Assembly: GCF_003202205.1 (NCBI RefSeq)
Contig: NZ_PDOG01000003.1
Location: 79,761 to 143,760 of the forward strand
Source of the DNA: Halomonas sp. LBP4
GTDB taxonomy: Bacteria; Pseudomonadota; Gammaproteobacteria; Pseudomonadales; Halomonadaceae
Direction: 5' to 3'
Length of the DNA: 64,000 bases
Part shown: positions 35,554 through 44,267 of the stretch, piece after piece
Numbering within the stretch: the stretch's first letter is position 1
Layout: each line of letters begins with the position of its first letter
The notes under the pieces: model-generated
The model's database searches: none
The model's input: the letters and a program-made list of their open reading frames with translations, nothing else
What the model was told of the DNA's origin: nothing
Program-made: the position numbers and the translations under genes

Positions 35554-37017
35554 ATGATGCGTTTTCGCCCCCCCCGTCACTCACGTCGAACCGGCAGGCG
35601 GCTGTCCCGCCGGGCCTTGTTGCCGGCGCTGATCGCGTCGGCCTTCGCAGCGCCGCTGCAGGCGGCCGACCTGTTGACCATCACTCGCGATGCCCTGGAC
35701 AACAATGCCGAGCTGGCGTCGGCACGTTCCCAGTTCGGCAGTGTGGAGGCGGGCCGGGACGTCGAGCGTGCCGACCTGCTGCCCCAGGTCGACGTACGTG
35801 GCAACGCGGCCCACTCGCAGCAGTACGAGAGCCAGGTGGCCGAAACGACCGGGGGCGGTGCGGATCGCTTTACAGCCGATGATCGCTACAACAGCGTGAG
35901 CCTGACGCTGGAGGCCTCACAAGCCCTCTTCGATGCGCGCAACCGCCGTGAGCTGGCGCAGGCCGAGCGCCAGATCGACGAGCAGACCTATCAGCTGGCA
36001 GCCACCGAGCAGCAGGTGTTGCTCGACGTGGCCACGGCCTACTTCGAGATCCTGCGCGCCTACGAAGTCCTCGAGGCCCGGCGGGCCCAGGAACGCGCCA
36101 TCGGCCGCCAGCTGGAGCAGGCCCGGGAGAGGTTCGAGGTGGGGCTCATCGCCATCACCGAGGTGGAGGAGGCCCAGGCCAGCTTCGACCAGGCACGGGC
36201 GGATCGCATCGTCGCAGAGAGCAACCTGCAGGTCAGGTTCGAGGCACTGGAGCGCCTGACCGGCCAGCGCTACGCGAGCATCGATGCCCTGAGTGGCGAG
36301 ATGCCCATCGAGCCACCGACCCCCCGCGGTCGCGACCACTGGGTGGAGCTGGCCGTGAACAACAACCCCCTGGTGTTGGCCAGCCAGGCCGGTGTCGAGG
36401 TCTCGCGCAGCGGGCTCGACATTGCCCGAGCGGAACGCCTGCCGACTGTCGATGCCTTCGCCAACTATAACTACGCCGACGATGACCGGGAAGGAATTCA
36501 GGGTGTGACCTCCATCAGCCAGGTTGGCGTGGGCATCAGCATGCCGCTCTATACCGGGGGACGCACCAGCGCCAGCATCCGCCAGAATACCTACCTGCTG
36601 GAGTCCAGCCAGTACGATTTCGAGGATCAGCGTCGCGACACCATCCAGCAGGTTCGCTCGCTCTTCACCCAGGTCAGCAACGATGTCTCGACAGTGGAGG
36701 CCCGGGCCCAGGCGATCGTCTCCAGCGAGAGTGCGCTGGATGCTACCCGGGCGGGCCATGAAGTGGGCACGCGCAATATCGTCGACGTGCTGAATGCCGA
36801 GCAGGACCTCTCCAACGCCATCGCCGACCATGCCGAGGCGCGCTTCGATTACGTGATCAACCTGCTCAGCCTGCGCCAGCAGTCGGGCACCCTGGATGTC
36901 CCGGCCATGGAAGCGCTGAATGACTGGCTGGACGGCGGCAACGTCTCCTTCACTCTGCCGGAAGAGAGCGATGGCTATGACGAGGCCATGGAGATCGGCG
37001 AACCGCCGCGTCCCTGA
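35554..37017 (+). CDS. tolC: TolC-family outer membrane efflux protein
   Basis: A 487-aa TolC-type protein with a signal peptide (RRALLPALIASAFAAPLQA) and two OEP repeats rich in coiled-coil helices (ITEVEEAQASFDQARADRIVAESNLQVRFEALERLTG; RNIVDVLNAEQDLSNAIADHAEARFDYVINLLSLRQQSG). This repeat pair builds the outer-membrane channel of type I and RND exporters. ATG 35554 has AAGGATGAG upstream. It lies just before the RND adaptor and pump genes and carries the same type of operator, so it is their dedicated channel. Confidence 0.88.
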   Translation: MMRFRPPRHSRRTGRRLSRRALLPALIASAFAAPLQAADLLTITRDALDNNAELASARSQFGSVEAGRDVERADLLPQVDVRGNAAHSQQYESQVAETTGGGADRFTADDRYNSVSLTLEASQALFDARNRRELAQAERQIDEQTYQLAATEQQVLLDVATAYFEILRAYEVLEARRAQERAIGRQLEQARERFEVGLIAITEVEEAQASFDQARADRIVAESNLQVRFEALERLTGQRYASIDALSGEMPIEPPTPRGRDHWVELAVNNNPLVLASQAGVEVSRSGLDIARAERLPTVDAFANYNYADDDREGIQGVTSISQVGVGISMPLYTGGRTSASIRQNTYLLESSQYDFEDQRRDTIQQVRSLFTQVSNDVSTVEARAQAIVSSESALDATRAGHEVGTRNIVDVLNAEQDLSNAIADHAEARFDYVINLLSLRQQSGTLDVPAMEALNDWLDGGNVSFTLPEESDGYDEAMEIGEPPRP

Positions 37018-37042
37018 GGTCGGTCACTAGTCGCCTAACGTT

Positions 37043-37066
37043 CACATCCATACACGTATGGATGTA
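37043..37066. promoter_or_regulatory. AcrR-like TetR operator upstream of the RND operon
   Basis: ACATCCATACA-CGTATGGATGT (37044-37065) is a near-perfect inverted repeat in the 95-nt gap before the adaptor gene. The outer arms ACAT and ATGT and the CAT/ATG positions align with the AcrR operator (16 of 24). Confidence 0.62.
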
Positions 37067-37112
37067 AGGTTCGCCCACTTATCCGCAGTACCCGACGGGA
37101 TTGAGAGAAGTC

Positions 37113-38387
37113 ATGAGAACGATGATCCGTAGTGGCCGGACCGTCCTGCTGGTGCTGGCCGCGGGCCTGTTGCTGGCGGCTTGTGGTCAGGACGAGGCAC
37201 CACAGCAGCAGGTGGCCGGCGGCCAGGAGCGGCCTCCGCGGTCAGTGGAGGTAGTGGAGATGGCCCGGCAGGATATCCCGCTGGACAAGTCCTATCCCTC
37301 GTTGCTGCGCAGCGATGACGAGGTCACCCTGGTGGCCCGGGTGACCGGCTTCCTCGAGGAGCGGCACTTCGAACCCGGCCAGTTGGTAAACGAGGGGCAG
37401 AAGCTCTACACCATCGAGCCGGATTTCTATCAGGCCGTGGTCAATCAGCGCCAGGCCGACCTGCAGAGCGCCCGCGCCGAGCTCGCCCGCGCCCAGCGGG
37501 ACGCCGAGCGCTTCGAGCGGCTGCTGAACCAGAACTCGGTGAGCCGCCAGCAGGTTGACCAGGCGCGAGCCGATCTGGGTGTCGCCCAGGCCCGTGTCGC
37601 CCAGGCGGAAGCCGCCTTGACCAGCGCCAATATCGATCTCGGCTATGCCGAGGTGACGGCTCCGGTCTCCGGCATGATCGGCCTGAGTCGGATCAACGTG
37701 GGCAACCTGGTCAACGCCGGTACCGAGCTCGCCACCATCACTCCGCTGGACCCGCTGGAGGTGCGCTTCCAGTTGCCCCAGCGCGATGCGTTCGAGCTGC
37801 GTCGCCAGCTCGAGGACCAGTCCCTCACCGATATCGGCGCCAGCCTCGAGGTCCCGGGCCTGGCCGGCAGCGACGCCGGGCAACTGCAAGGCCACCTGGA
37901 TTTCCTGGGCTCACGGGTCGACGAGGGCACCAGCACCGTGCAGGCTTCCGCCACCTTCGCCAACCCCGGGGCCCGGGTGCTGCCCGGCCAGTTCGCGCGC
38001 GTGCGCATCGTGGGGCTGAAGCGCTTCGCTGTGCTGGCGGTGCCCGAGATCGCCGTGACCCAGGGGCTGATGGGCCCACAGGTGTTCGTGCTGGATGACG
38101 ACGACGTGGCCCGTGCCCGCACCGTGGACTTGGGGGAAGTGGCCGGTCCGTGGCAGATCATTCGCGACGGCCTGGAAACCGGCGAGCGGGTGATAGTCGG
38201 CGATCCGTCCGGTATCGAGCCCGGCACACCCATCGAGCCGAAACCGTTCGCGGGGGAGGCCGGTGAGATCGTCGCGGACGTCGAGCAGGCCGAGGCGCAA
38301 GAGCAGCAAGAGGAACGCCCGGAAACGGCCGCCGCCAGGGAGGAAGGGGTAGCCCCGGACGCGGATGATGGGGAAGGGGAGTCATGA
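37113..38387 (+). CDS. acrA: RND efflux periplasmic adaptor lipoprotein
   Basis: A 424-aa membrane-fusion protein. Lipobox LLAAC at residue ~24 predicts lipid anchoring in the inner membrane. A lipoyl/coiled-coil hairpin core follows (VVNQRQADLQSARAELARAQRDAERFERLLNQNSVSRQQVDQARADLGVAQARVAQAEA), with a beta-barrel region and GLMGPQVFVLDDDD near the C-terminus. The last ~40 residues are acidic and Glu/Gln-rich. ATG 37113 is preferred over the in-frame TTG at 37101. The stop overlaps the start of the pump gene (ATGA). Confidence 0.9.
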   Translation: MRTMIRSGRTVLLVLAAGLLLAACGQDEAPQQQVAGGQERPPRSVEVVEMARQDIPLDKSYPSLLRSDDEVTLVARVTGFLEERHFEPGQLVNEGQKLYTIEPDFYQAVVNQRQADLQSARAELARAQRDAERFERLLNQNSVSRQQVDQARADLGVAQARVAQAEAALTSANIDLGYAEVTAPVSGMIGLSRINVGNLVNAGTELATITPLDPLEVRFQLPQRDAFELRRQLEDQSLTDIGASLEVPGLAGSDAGQLQGHLDFLGSRVDEGTSTVQASATFANPGARVLPGQFARVRIVGLKRFAVLAVPEIAVTQGLMGPQVFVLDDDDVARARTVDLGEVAGPWQIIRDGLETGERVIVGDPSGIEPGTPIEPKPFAGEAGEIVADVEQAEAQEQQEERPETAAAREEGVAPDADDGEGES

Positions 38388-41300
38388 AGTTTTCCAATTT
38401 CTTCATCGCGCGACCGATCTTCGCCACGGTACTGGCGATCATCCTGACGGTCGTCGGCGTGATGAGCATGCGCGTGTTGCCCATCGAGCAATACCCCAGC
38501 GTGGTACCGCCAACGGTCTCCGTTCAGGCCAGCTTTCCCGGGGCCGACGCCGAGACGGTGGCCCAGACGGTAGCGGCGCCGCTTGCCGAGGCGATCAATG
38601 GCGTCGAGAACATGCTCTACATGACCTCGACGAGCGCCGACAACGGCTCGATGAGTCTCGAGGTGGCGTTCAATATCGGCACCGATGGCGACATCAACAC
38701 CATCAACGTCAATAACCGGGTGCAGGGGGCGCTCTCCCAGCTGCCCGAGGCGGTGCAGGCCCAGGGCGTTACCGTGGAGCTGCAATCGAGTTCGATCCTG
38801 ATGCTGGTGGCGCTGATTTCGCCGGAGGGTGACTACAACCGCACCTTCATGCAGAACTACGCGACGCTCAATGTCCTCGACGAGCTGCGCCAGGTGCCTG
38901 GCGTCGGCAATGCCGAGGTGCTCGGGGGCGGCGATTTCGCCATGCGCATCTGGATGGACCCGGACAAGCTGGCCCAGTATGACCTGACGCCCACCGAGGT
39001 GGCCGCCGCCATTCGCGCCCAGAACACCGAGGTGCCGGCGGGCAGCCTGGCCGCCACGCCCCAGAGCGAGCCGCGGGCCTTCAGCTACACCATCACCGCG
39101 GGCGGGCGACTCTCGAATGTCGACGACTTCCGCGACATCTTCCTGCGCACCAACCCGGATGGTTCGTCGCTGCGTCTTGACGACGTGGCGCGCATCGAAC
39201 TGGGGGCCTCCTTCTACGGGGTGGATGCTCGTCTGAACGGCGCCTCCATGACGCCGATCATCATCAACCAGCAGCCCGGGGCCAACGCCCTGGAGACGGC
39301 CGAGGCGGTCAAGGCGACCATGGCCGAGCTGGAGGGGCGTTTCCCCCCGGGGCTCGAGCAGGTAGTGCCCTACGACACCACCCTGTTCATCGATGCGTCC
39401 GTCAACACCGTGACCAAGGTGTTCATCGAGGCCTTCCTGATCGTCGGTGTCATCCTGTTCATCTTCCTGCAGAACTGGCGCTTCACGGTGATCGCCATGT
39501 CGGTGGTACCGGTTTCCGTGCTGGCCACCTTCGCCGGTTTCTTCGCCTTCGGCTTCTCAATCAACCTGCTGACGCTGTTCGCCCTGGTGCTCTCCATCGG
39601 CATCGTGGTGGATGACGCCATCCTGGTGGTGGAGAACGTCGAGCGGGTGCTTAGCGAGGACGAATCGATATCGGTGTGGGATGCCACCATCCGGGCCATG
39701 AAGGAGGTGGGCGGCCCGGTCATCGCCACCTCGCTGATCATGGCCGCAGTGTTCGTGCCGGTGGCCTTCCTGGGGGGCTTCACCGGCCAGATCTACCAGC
39801 AGTTCGCCCTCACCGTGGCGATCTCGGTGGCCTTCTCGGCGCTGATGGCGCTGACCTTCACCCCGGCGCTGAGTGCCATCTTCATCAAGCACAAGCCGCC
39901 GATCGGCGAGTCGAAGCTGAAGCGGGCGATCCATACCCCGCTGCGTCTCTTCGATCGCCTCTTCGCCGCGATCACTGCCGTCTACATGTGGGTGGTCAAG
40001 GCGCTGGTGCGCTTCTGGGGCCTGGCGCTGCTGCTCACCGCCCTGGTGATCGGTGGCGCCTGGTGGCTCTACCAGGTTACGCCCTCGACCCTGGTGCCGG
40101 AGACCGACCAGGGCATCGTGCTGGCCAGCGTGCAGCTGCCGGACTCGGCCTCCCTGGCGCGCACCCAGGACTACATGGGCGAGCTGAGCTCGCGTATCGA
40201 GGAGATCCCGGGGGTCAGCTACGTGGCGGCGGTCGCCGGCTACGATATCCTCTCCAGCGCGGTGAACACCGCGCGGGGCGTGATGTTCATCAACATGGCC
40301 CCCTGGGAAGATCGCGACCTGACGGCCGGCGAGCTGGTGGGCAGGATCATGCAGCTGGGCGCCCAGGTTCCCGGCGGCTCGGCCATGGCCTTCAACATGC
40401 CGCCGATCATGGGACTCTCCACCACGGGCGGCTTCACCGGCTACCTGCAGTCCTTCGAGGGGGCGAACCCCCAGGAGCTCTTCCAGGCCTCGCTGCAGGT
40501 GATGCAGGCGGCGGGCGAGCACCCGGCGCTTCAGCGGGTGTTCACCACCTTCAACGTCAACGTGCCGGGCTACCGGGCCGAGATCGACCAGCAGAAGGCG
40601 CTGAGCTATGGCGTGAAGCTCGAGGATCTCAATGCCACTCTGGCGAATACCTTTGGCAACGGCTTCGTCAACTACTTCAGCTACCAGAACCGCAACTTCC
40701 AGGTCTACCTGCAGAACGAGGACGAGTTTCGCAAGACGCCCGACGATATCGCCAATGTCTATGTGCGTGGGGGGGACGGCGAGCGGATTCCGCTGACTGA
40801 GTTCGTGGCCCTGGAGCGCCAGGCCAAGCCGGCAGTGGTGTCACGCTTCGGCGTCTATCTGGGCGCGCAGTTCCAGGGCGGACCCGCCGAAGGCTACAGT
40901 TCTGGCGAGGCCATCGCCGCCATGGAGGGGATCGTCGATGAGACCCTGGGTGGCGGCTGGGGCATGGGGTGGACCGGCACGGCCTATCAGGAGAGCAACA
41001 TGGGCAGCACCGCGACGCTGGCCATTGTCTTCGGCCTGCTGATGGTGTTCCTGATCCTGGCGGCCCAGTACGAGAGCTGGTCGCTGCCGCTGGCGGTGCT
41101 CACGGCGACTCCCTTCGCCTTCCTGGGGGGCATCGGCGGCATCGTCGTGCGCGGCCTGGATACCAGCGTCTATGTGCAGATCGGCATGTTGGTGGTGGTG
41201 GGCCTGGCGGCCAAGAACGCCATCCTGATCGTGGAATTCGCCGAGCTCCAGCGCAGGGAGCTCGGCAAGTCGATCCGTGAGGCGGCGGTGACCGCCGCGG

Positions 41301-41569
41301 AGCTGCGCTTCCGGCCGATCGTCATGACGTCGCTGGCGTTCATCTTCGGTACCCTGCCGCTGGCCCTGGCCACCGGTGCCAGCGACACCAGCAGCCACCA
41401 TATCGGCACCACGGTGGCGGTGGGCATGGCCTCGGTGGCGATACTGGGCAGCTTCTTCGTGCCGACCTTCTACGCGATGATCGCCCATGTCACCGACTGG
41501 CTGAGGCGCAAGCTGGGCAGCCAGGAGGCCTCCGAGCACCCGCCGGCACTGGAGAGCGATCAGCGCTGA
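38384..41569 (+). CDS. acrB: RND multidrug efflux pump (AcrB/MexB/TtgB type)
   Basis: A 1061-aa HAE1-type transporter starting MKFSNFFIARPIFATVLAIILTVVG. TM4 carries the proton-relay pair in LFALVLSIGIVVDDAILVVENVERV; TM10 has the matching Lys in VVVGLAAKNAILIVEFAELQRREL. Porter-domain motifs include GADAETVAQTVAAPLAEAINGVENMLYMTSTS. Twelve helices and two large periplasmic loops are present. It exports amphiphilic drugs, solvents or bile-like compounds. It ends before a strong terminator at 41592-41625. Confidence 0.94.
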   Translation: MKFSNFFIARPIFATVLAIILTVVGVMSMRVLPIEQYPSVVPPTVSVQASFPGADAETVAQTVAAPLAEAINGVENMLYMTSTSADNGSMSLEVAFNIGTDGDINTINVNNRVQGALSQLPEAVQAQGVTVELQSSSILMLVALISPEGDYNRTFMQNYATLNVLDELRQVPGVGNAEVLGGGDFAMRIWMDPDKLAQYDLTPTEVAAAIRAQNTEVPAGSLAATPQSEPRAFSYTITAGGRLSNVDDFRDIFLRTNPDGSSLRLDDVARIELGASFYGVDARLNGASMTPIIINQQPGANALETAEAVKATMAELEGRFPPGLEQVVPYDTTLFIDASVNTVTKVFIEAFLIVGVILFIFLQNWRFTVIAMSVVPVSVLATFAGFFAFGFSINLLTLFALVLSIGIVVDDAILVVENVERVLSEDESISVWDATIRAMKEVGGPVIATSLIMAAVFVPVAFLGGFTGQIYQQFALTVAISVAFSALMALTFTPALSAIFIKHKPPIGESKLKRAIHTPLRLFDRLFAAITAVYMWVVKALVRFWGLALLLTALVIGGAWWLYQVTPSTLVPETDQGIVLASVQLPDSASLARTQDYMGELSSRIEEIPGVSYVAAVAGYDILSSAVNTARGVMFINMAPWEDRDLTAGELVGRIMQLGAQVPGGSAMAFNMPPIMGLSTTGGFTGYLQSFEGANPQELFQASLQVMQAAGEHPALQRVFTTFNVNVPGYRAEIDQQKALSYGVKLEDLNATLANTFGNGFVNYFSYQNRNFQVYLQNEDEFRKTPDDIANVYVRGGDGERIPLTEFVALERQAKPAVVSRFGVYLGAQFQGGPAEGYSSGEAIAAMEGIVDETLGGGWGMGWTGTAYQESNMGSTATLAIVFGLLMVFLILAAQYESWSLPLAVLTATPFAFLGGIGGIVVRGLDTSVYVQIGMLVVVGLAAKNAILIVEFAELQRRELGKSIREAAVTAAELRFRPIVMTSLAFIFGTLPLALATGASDTSSHHIGTTVAVGMASVAILGSFFVPTFYAMIAHVTDWLRRKLGSQEASEHPPALESDQR

Positions 41570-41591
41570 TCGCGTGTCGCCTCCGGCGATA

Positions 41592-41625
41592 GGGCACCAC
41601 TCCTGGCGGGGTGGTGCCCTTTTTT
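41592..41625 (+). terminator. Rho-independent terminator of the RND operon
   Basis: GGGCACCAC (41592-41600) pairs with GTGGTGCCC (41611-41619), followed by T(6), 23 bp after the pump stop codon. It is a classic intrinsic terminator. Confidence 0.92.
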
Positions 41626-41763
41626 CGGCCTGTCGCCACCAGGACGGTCCCGGCCGATCGGCGCGGTGCCGGGCCGATACCGGCGGGGGGTGGTCTACGC
41701 TGAGGGAGACAACCCCTTTGTCGGCCCCGTCCTCCGAGACAGGGGTGGCAGGAGGAGCGCGCC

Positions 41764-42456
41764 ATGGAAGTCGTTCGTCAGATTGCCCTGAGCTTTCCGC
41801 TGGTGGTATTCAGCGTTCTGCTGCCCCTGGTGGCCCTCTACTGGTTGCTGGTGGCGATACGCCTGGCACCGGTGGAACTCTTCGAGCACGACAGCCTCAA
41901 GGGCGATCACCTGGCCAGCACCCTGGTCACCCTGGGCTTTGCCGGCGTGCCGGCGTCGTTCGCGTTGACGGTGTTGCTGGTGCTGGCGGGTGGCATCACC
42001 TTGGCAGTAGAACTCCTCGTGCTGCGCTGGCTGCCGCTGGGGCTGTTCCGGATACCGGTAGGGGCGGTGGTGCTGTGGGGGGCCTTCGCGCTCGCCTCCC
42101 CGCTGGCCGCATCGCTCTGCCACGGGCTGCATCGCTGGTTCCATCGCCACTCGCCGCGCCGCTGCCTGCTCGGCGAGACGGTGGTGGTGAAGGAGGCGCC
42201 GGGCAGCGACGAGTGCACCACGGCGGGGGTCATCGACGACCCGGCATGCGAGGTCCGCCTCCACGGCAAGCCGGGCGCCCTGCCACGGGCCGGAGAGCGC
42301 CGGGTGCTGGTCAAGTACCTGCCGGGAGAAGGGGCCTACCGCAGCGTGGCCGAACGCGAGTACCTGGATGCCCGTACCCGGCTCAGCCGGCTGCGCCTGC
42401 AACAGAAACGCAAGAAGGGTGGGGCGCGCAACGGAGGGCCGGCGGCCTCACCCTGA
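41764..42456 (+). CDS. Multi-pass inner-membrane protein with C-terminal soluble domain (YqiJ-like?)
   Basis: A 230-aa protein with an N-terminal helix (FPLVVFSVLLPLVALYWLLVAIRL), two more helices (residues ~55-80 and 90-118) and a beta-rich C-terminus (GETVVVKEAPG...ERRVLVKYLPGEGAYRSVAEREYLDAR) ending in a Lys/Arg-rich tail. The helix layout and an OB-like end resemble YqiJ/NfeD-type proteins, but I cannot confirm homology. GGAGGAGCGCGCC precedes the ATG. The 3' end overlaps the tetR 3' end by 9 nt (convergent). Confidence 0.5.
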   Translation: MEVVRQIALSFPLVVFSVLLPLVALYWLLVAIRLAPVELFEHDSLKGDHLASTLVTLGFAGVPASFALTVLLVLAGGITLAVELLVLRWLPLGLFRIPVGAVVLWGAFALASPLAASLCHGLHRWFHRHSPRRCLLGETVVVKEAPGSDECTTAGVIDDPACEVRLHGKPGALPRAGERRVLVKYLPGEGAYRSVAEREYLDARTRLSRLRLQQKRKKGGARNGGPAASP

Positions 42457-43071
42457 GGGCGAGGCGCGCATCAGGTCCAGCTGGGTGTCCAGCAGCACCG
42501 TGCCGCGCTCCCGCAGGGAGTAGCTCTCGTGGTTGCGAAGCCAGTCGTGGAAGAGGCCGCCGAGCATGGCCTGCAGCAGTTCGGCGGCCACCTCGGGGCT
42601 CAGGTCCGGACGCAGGTGGCCCAGGCGGGCCGCACAGCCGAAATAGTCGATCAGTGCCCCGCACGCCTCCTCGGCCATCTCGGTCTGCATGGCCAGCGGG
42701 TCGATATCGCCGAAGACCTCGCAGTGATGGATGAGAATGGCATGCACGCGCCGGTAGCGGGGCTGTTCGAGGCGTTCGAAACCCTTCAGGCAGGCCAGGC
42801 GGATCGCCTCGAGGGGGCGCTCGACGAGGCTCGGGTCGCCGATCTCCTCGACCAGTTCCTGGAAGGGCATGCGCACGCGCTGCAGCATGGCCTGGAAGAG
42901 GTCGGCCTTGTTGCGGAAGTGCCAGTAGATGGCACCCCGGGTCATGTCGGCATGACGGGCGATCTGTTCCAGGGAAGTGCGGGCCACGCCCTTCTCCAGG
43001 AAGACTTCCTCGGCGGCGTCGAGCAGGGCTTCCCGGGTGGCAGCGGCCTCGGCCTTGGTGCGTCTGGCCAT
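42448..43071 (-). CDS. acrR: TetR-family efflux repressor (AcrR/TtgR/NalD-like)
   Basis: A 207-aa repressor. The HTH MARRTKAEAAATREALLDAAEEVFLEKGVARTSLEQIARHADMTRGAIYWHFRNKADLFQAML is nearly the AcrR/TtgR consensus. The rest is a helical ligand domain. It lies convergent to the efflux region with one gene between. AcrR-like operators precede its own gene (43128-43151), tolC and the adaptor gene, so it probably represses all three and is released by pump substrates. Confidence 0.88.
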   Translation of the reverse strand: MARRTKAEAAATREALLDAAEEVFLEKGVARTSLEQIARHADMTRGAIYWHFRNKADLFQAMLQRVRMPFQELVEEIGDPSLVERPLEAIRLACLKGFERLEQPRYRRVHAILIHHCEVFGDIDPLAMQTEMAEEACGALIDYFGCAARLGHLRPDLSPEVAAELLQAMLGGLFHDWLRNHESYSLRERGTVLLDTQLDLMRASPSG

Positions 43072-43127
43072 GGGGGGAGGGATCTCCGAAGATGACGGGA
43101 TAGCCGTATTCTACCCGAGTCGGCGGG

Positions 43128-43151
43128 GTTTTACATTCATGAATGTATGGA
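43128..43151. promoter_or_regulatory. AcrR-like TetR operator upstream of the repressor gene
   Basis: TACATTCATGAATGTA (43132-43147) is a perfect 16-bp palindrome, and its surroundings match the AcrR operator at 18 of 24 positions with GAATGTATG intact. It lies in the 161-bp gap between tetR (start 43071) and the divergent aspartoacylase-family gene and could control both. Confidence 0.68.
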
Positions 43152-43232
43152 TTGAGGGGCTCGTCTTGCGGTGACCGTGAGCGTATAAGGAAAGTACGAA
43201 GAACAGCGTTGTTGTCACGCAAGGATGGTTCC

Positions 43233-44264
43233 ATGGCTCGTGCTCCCTTCGAACTCGCTGGCGTCCGGGTGGCGGCGGGCTCGCGTACCCAGATCGACGT
43301 GCCCGTCGCCCGGCTCTACACCCATGCGCCGCTGCACATCCCGGTGGAAGTGGTGCATGGCCGACAGCACGGCCCGGTGCTGCTGGTCTGCGGCGGCATC
43401 CACGGCGACGAGATCAACAGCGTCGAGATCGTGCGGCGGCTGCTGCGCTCGCGGCAGTTGCAGAGCGTGCGCGGGACCCTGATCGCCGCCCCCATCGTCA
43501 ACGTCTTCGGCTTCGTGCAGCACAGCCGCTACCTGCCCGACCGGCGCGACCTCAACCGCTGTTTCCCCGGCAGCGAGTCGGGCTCGCTGGGCGGGCGGGT
43601 GGCGGCGCTGTTCCGCGAGCAGATCGTCGATCACGCCACCCATATCATCGACCTGCACACCGGGGCCATTCACCGCACCAACCTGCCGCAGATCCGCGCC
43701 CAACTGAGCCCGGGCAGCGAGACGGAGCGCATGGCCAGCGCCTTCGGCGCGCCGGTGATCCTCAATGCCGAGCTGCGCGAGGGCAGCCTGCGCCACTATG
43801 CCCAGAATCGCGGCATTCCGGTGCTCACCTATGAGGCCGGCGAGGCGCTGCGCTTCGACGAGTGGGCGATCGCCCCGGGGGTGCGTGGCGTGCTGCGGGT
43901 GATGCGGCGGATCGGCATGCTGACCGGTGAACATCGCCGTCGCCCGCCGCCGGCGGCGGAGCTGGCCAACGGCTCCAGCTGGGCGCGGGCACCCATCGAC
44001 GGCATCCTGCGGCCCCAGGTACGCCTGGGGGCACGGGTGGCCAGGGGCGAGGTGCTGGGCAAGGTGGCCGATCCCTTCGGCAACGCCGAGGGTGAGGTGA
44101 AGTCGATGGCCGACGGCATCGTCATCGGCATGAGCCGGCTGCCGCTGGCCAACGAGGGCGAGGCGCTGTTCCATGTGGCCCGCTTCGATGCCATCGAGGA
44201 GGCGGAGAGTGCCGTGGAGAGCTTCCAGTCGAGCCTGGAACCGCCGCCCGATTCGCTCTACTGA
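43233..44264 (+). CDS. Succinylglutamate desuccinylase/aspartoacylase family zinc hydrolase
   Basis: A 343-aa M14-like zinc enzyme: zinc ligands in GGIHGDEINSVEIV and DLHTG, substrate-binding RDLNRCFPG, and a C-terminal beta domain (RAPIDGILRPQVRLGARVARGEVLGKVADPFG). This is the AstE/AspA subfamily used for N-acyl amino acid deacylation. The substrate is unclear; in halophiles a related fold (DoeB) deacetylates ectoine intermediates, but DoeB neighbours are absent here. ATG 43233 follows AAGGA. Confidence 0.82.
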   Translation: MARAPFELAGVRVAAGSRTQIDVPVARLYTHAPLHIPVEVVHGRQHGPVLLVCGGIHGDEINSVEIVRRLLRSRQLQSVRGTLIAAPIVNVFGFVQHSRYLPDRRDLNRCFPGSESGSLGGRVAALFREQIVDHATHIIDLHTGAIHRTNLPQIRAQLSPGSETERMASAFGAPVILNAELREGSLRHYAQNRGIPVLTYEAGEALRFDEWAIAPGVRGVLRVMRRIGMLTGEHRRRPPPAAELANGSSWARAPIDGILRPQVRLGARVARGEVLGKVADPFGNAEGEVKSMADGIVIGMSRLPLANEGEALFHVARFDAIEEAESAVESFQSSLEPPPDSLY

Positions 44265-44267
44265 GCC

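Noticed and set aside
43233..44264. DoeB-type ectoine deacetylase
   Set aside because: The fold is right, but none of the doeA/doeC/doeD or ectABC neighbours is present, so a specific ectoine role is not supported.
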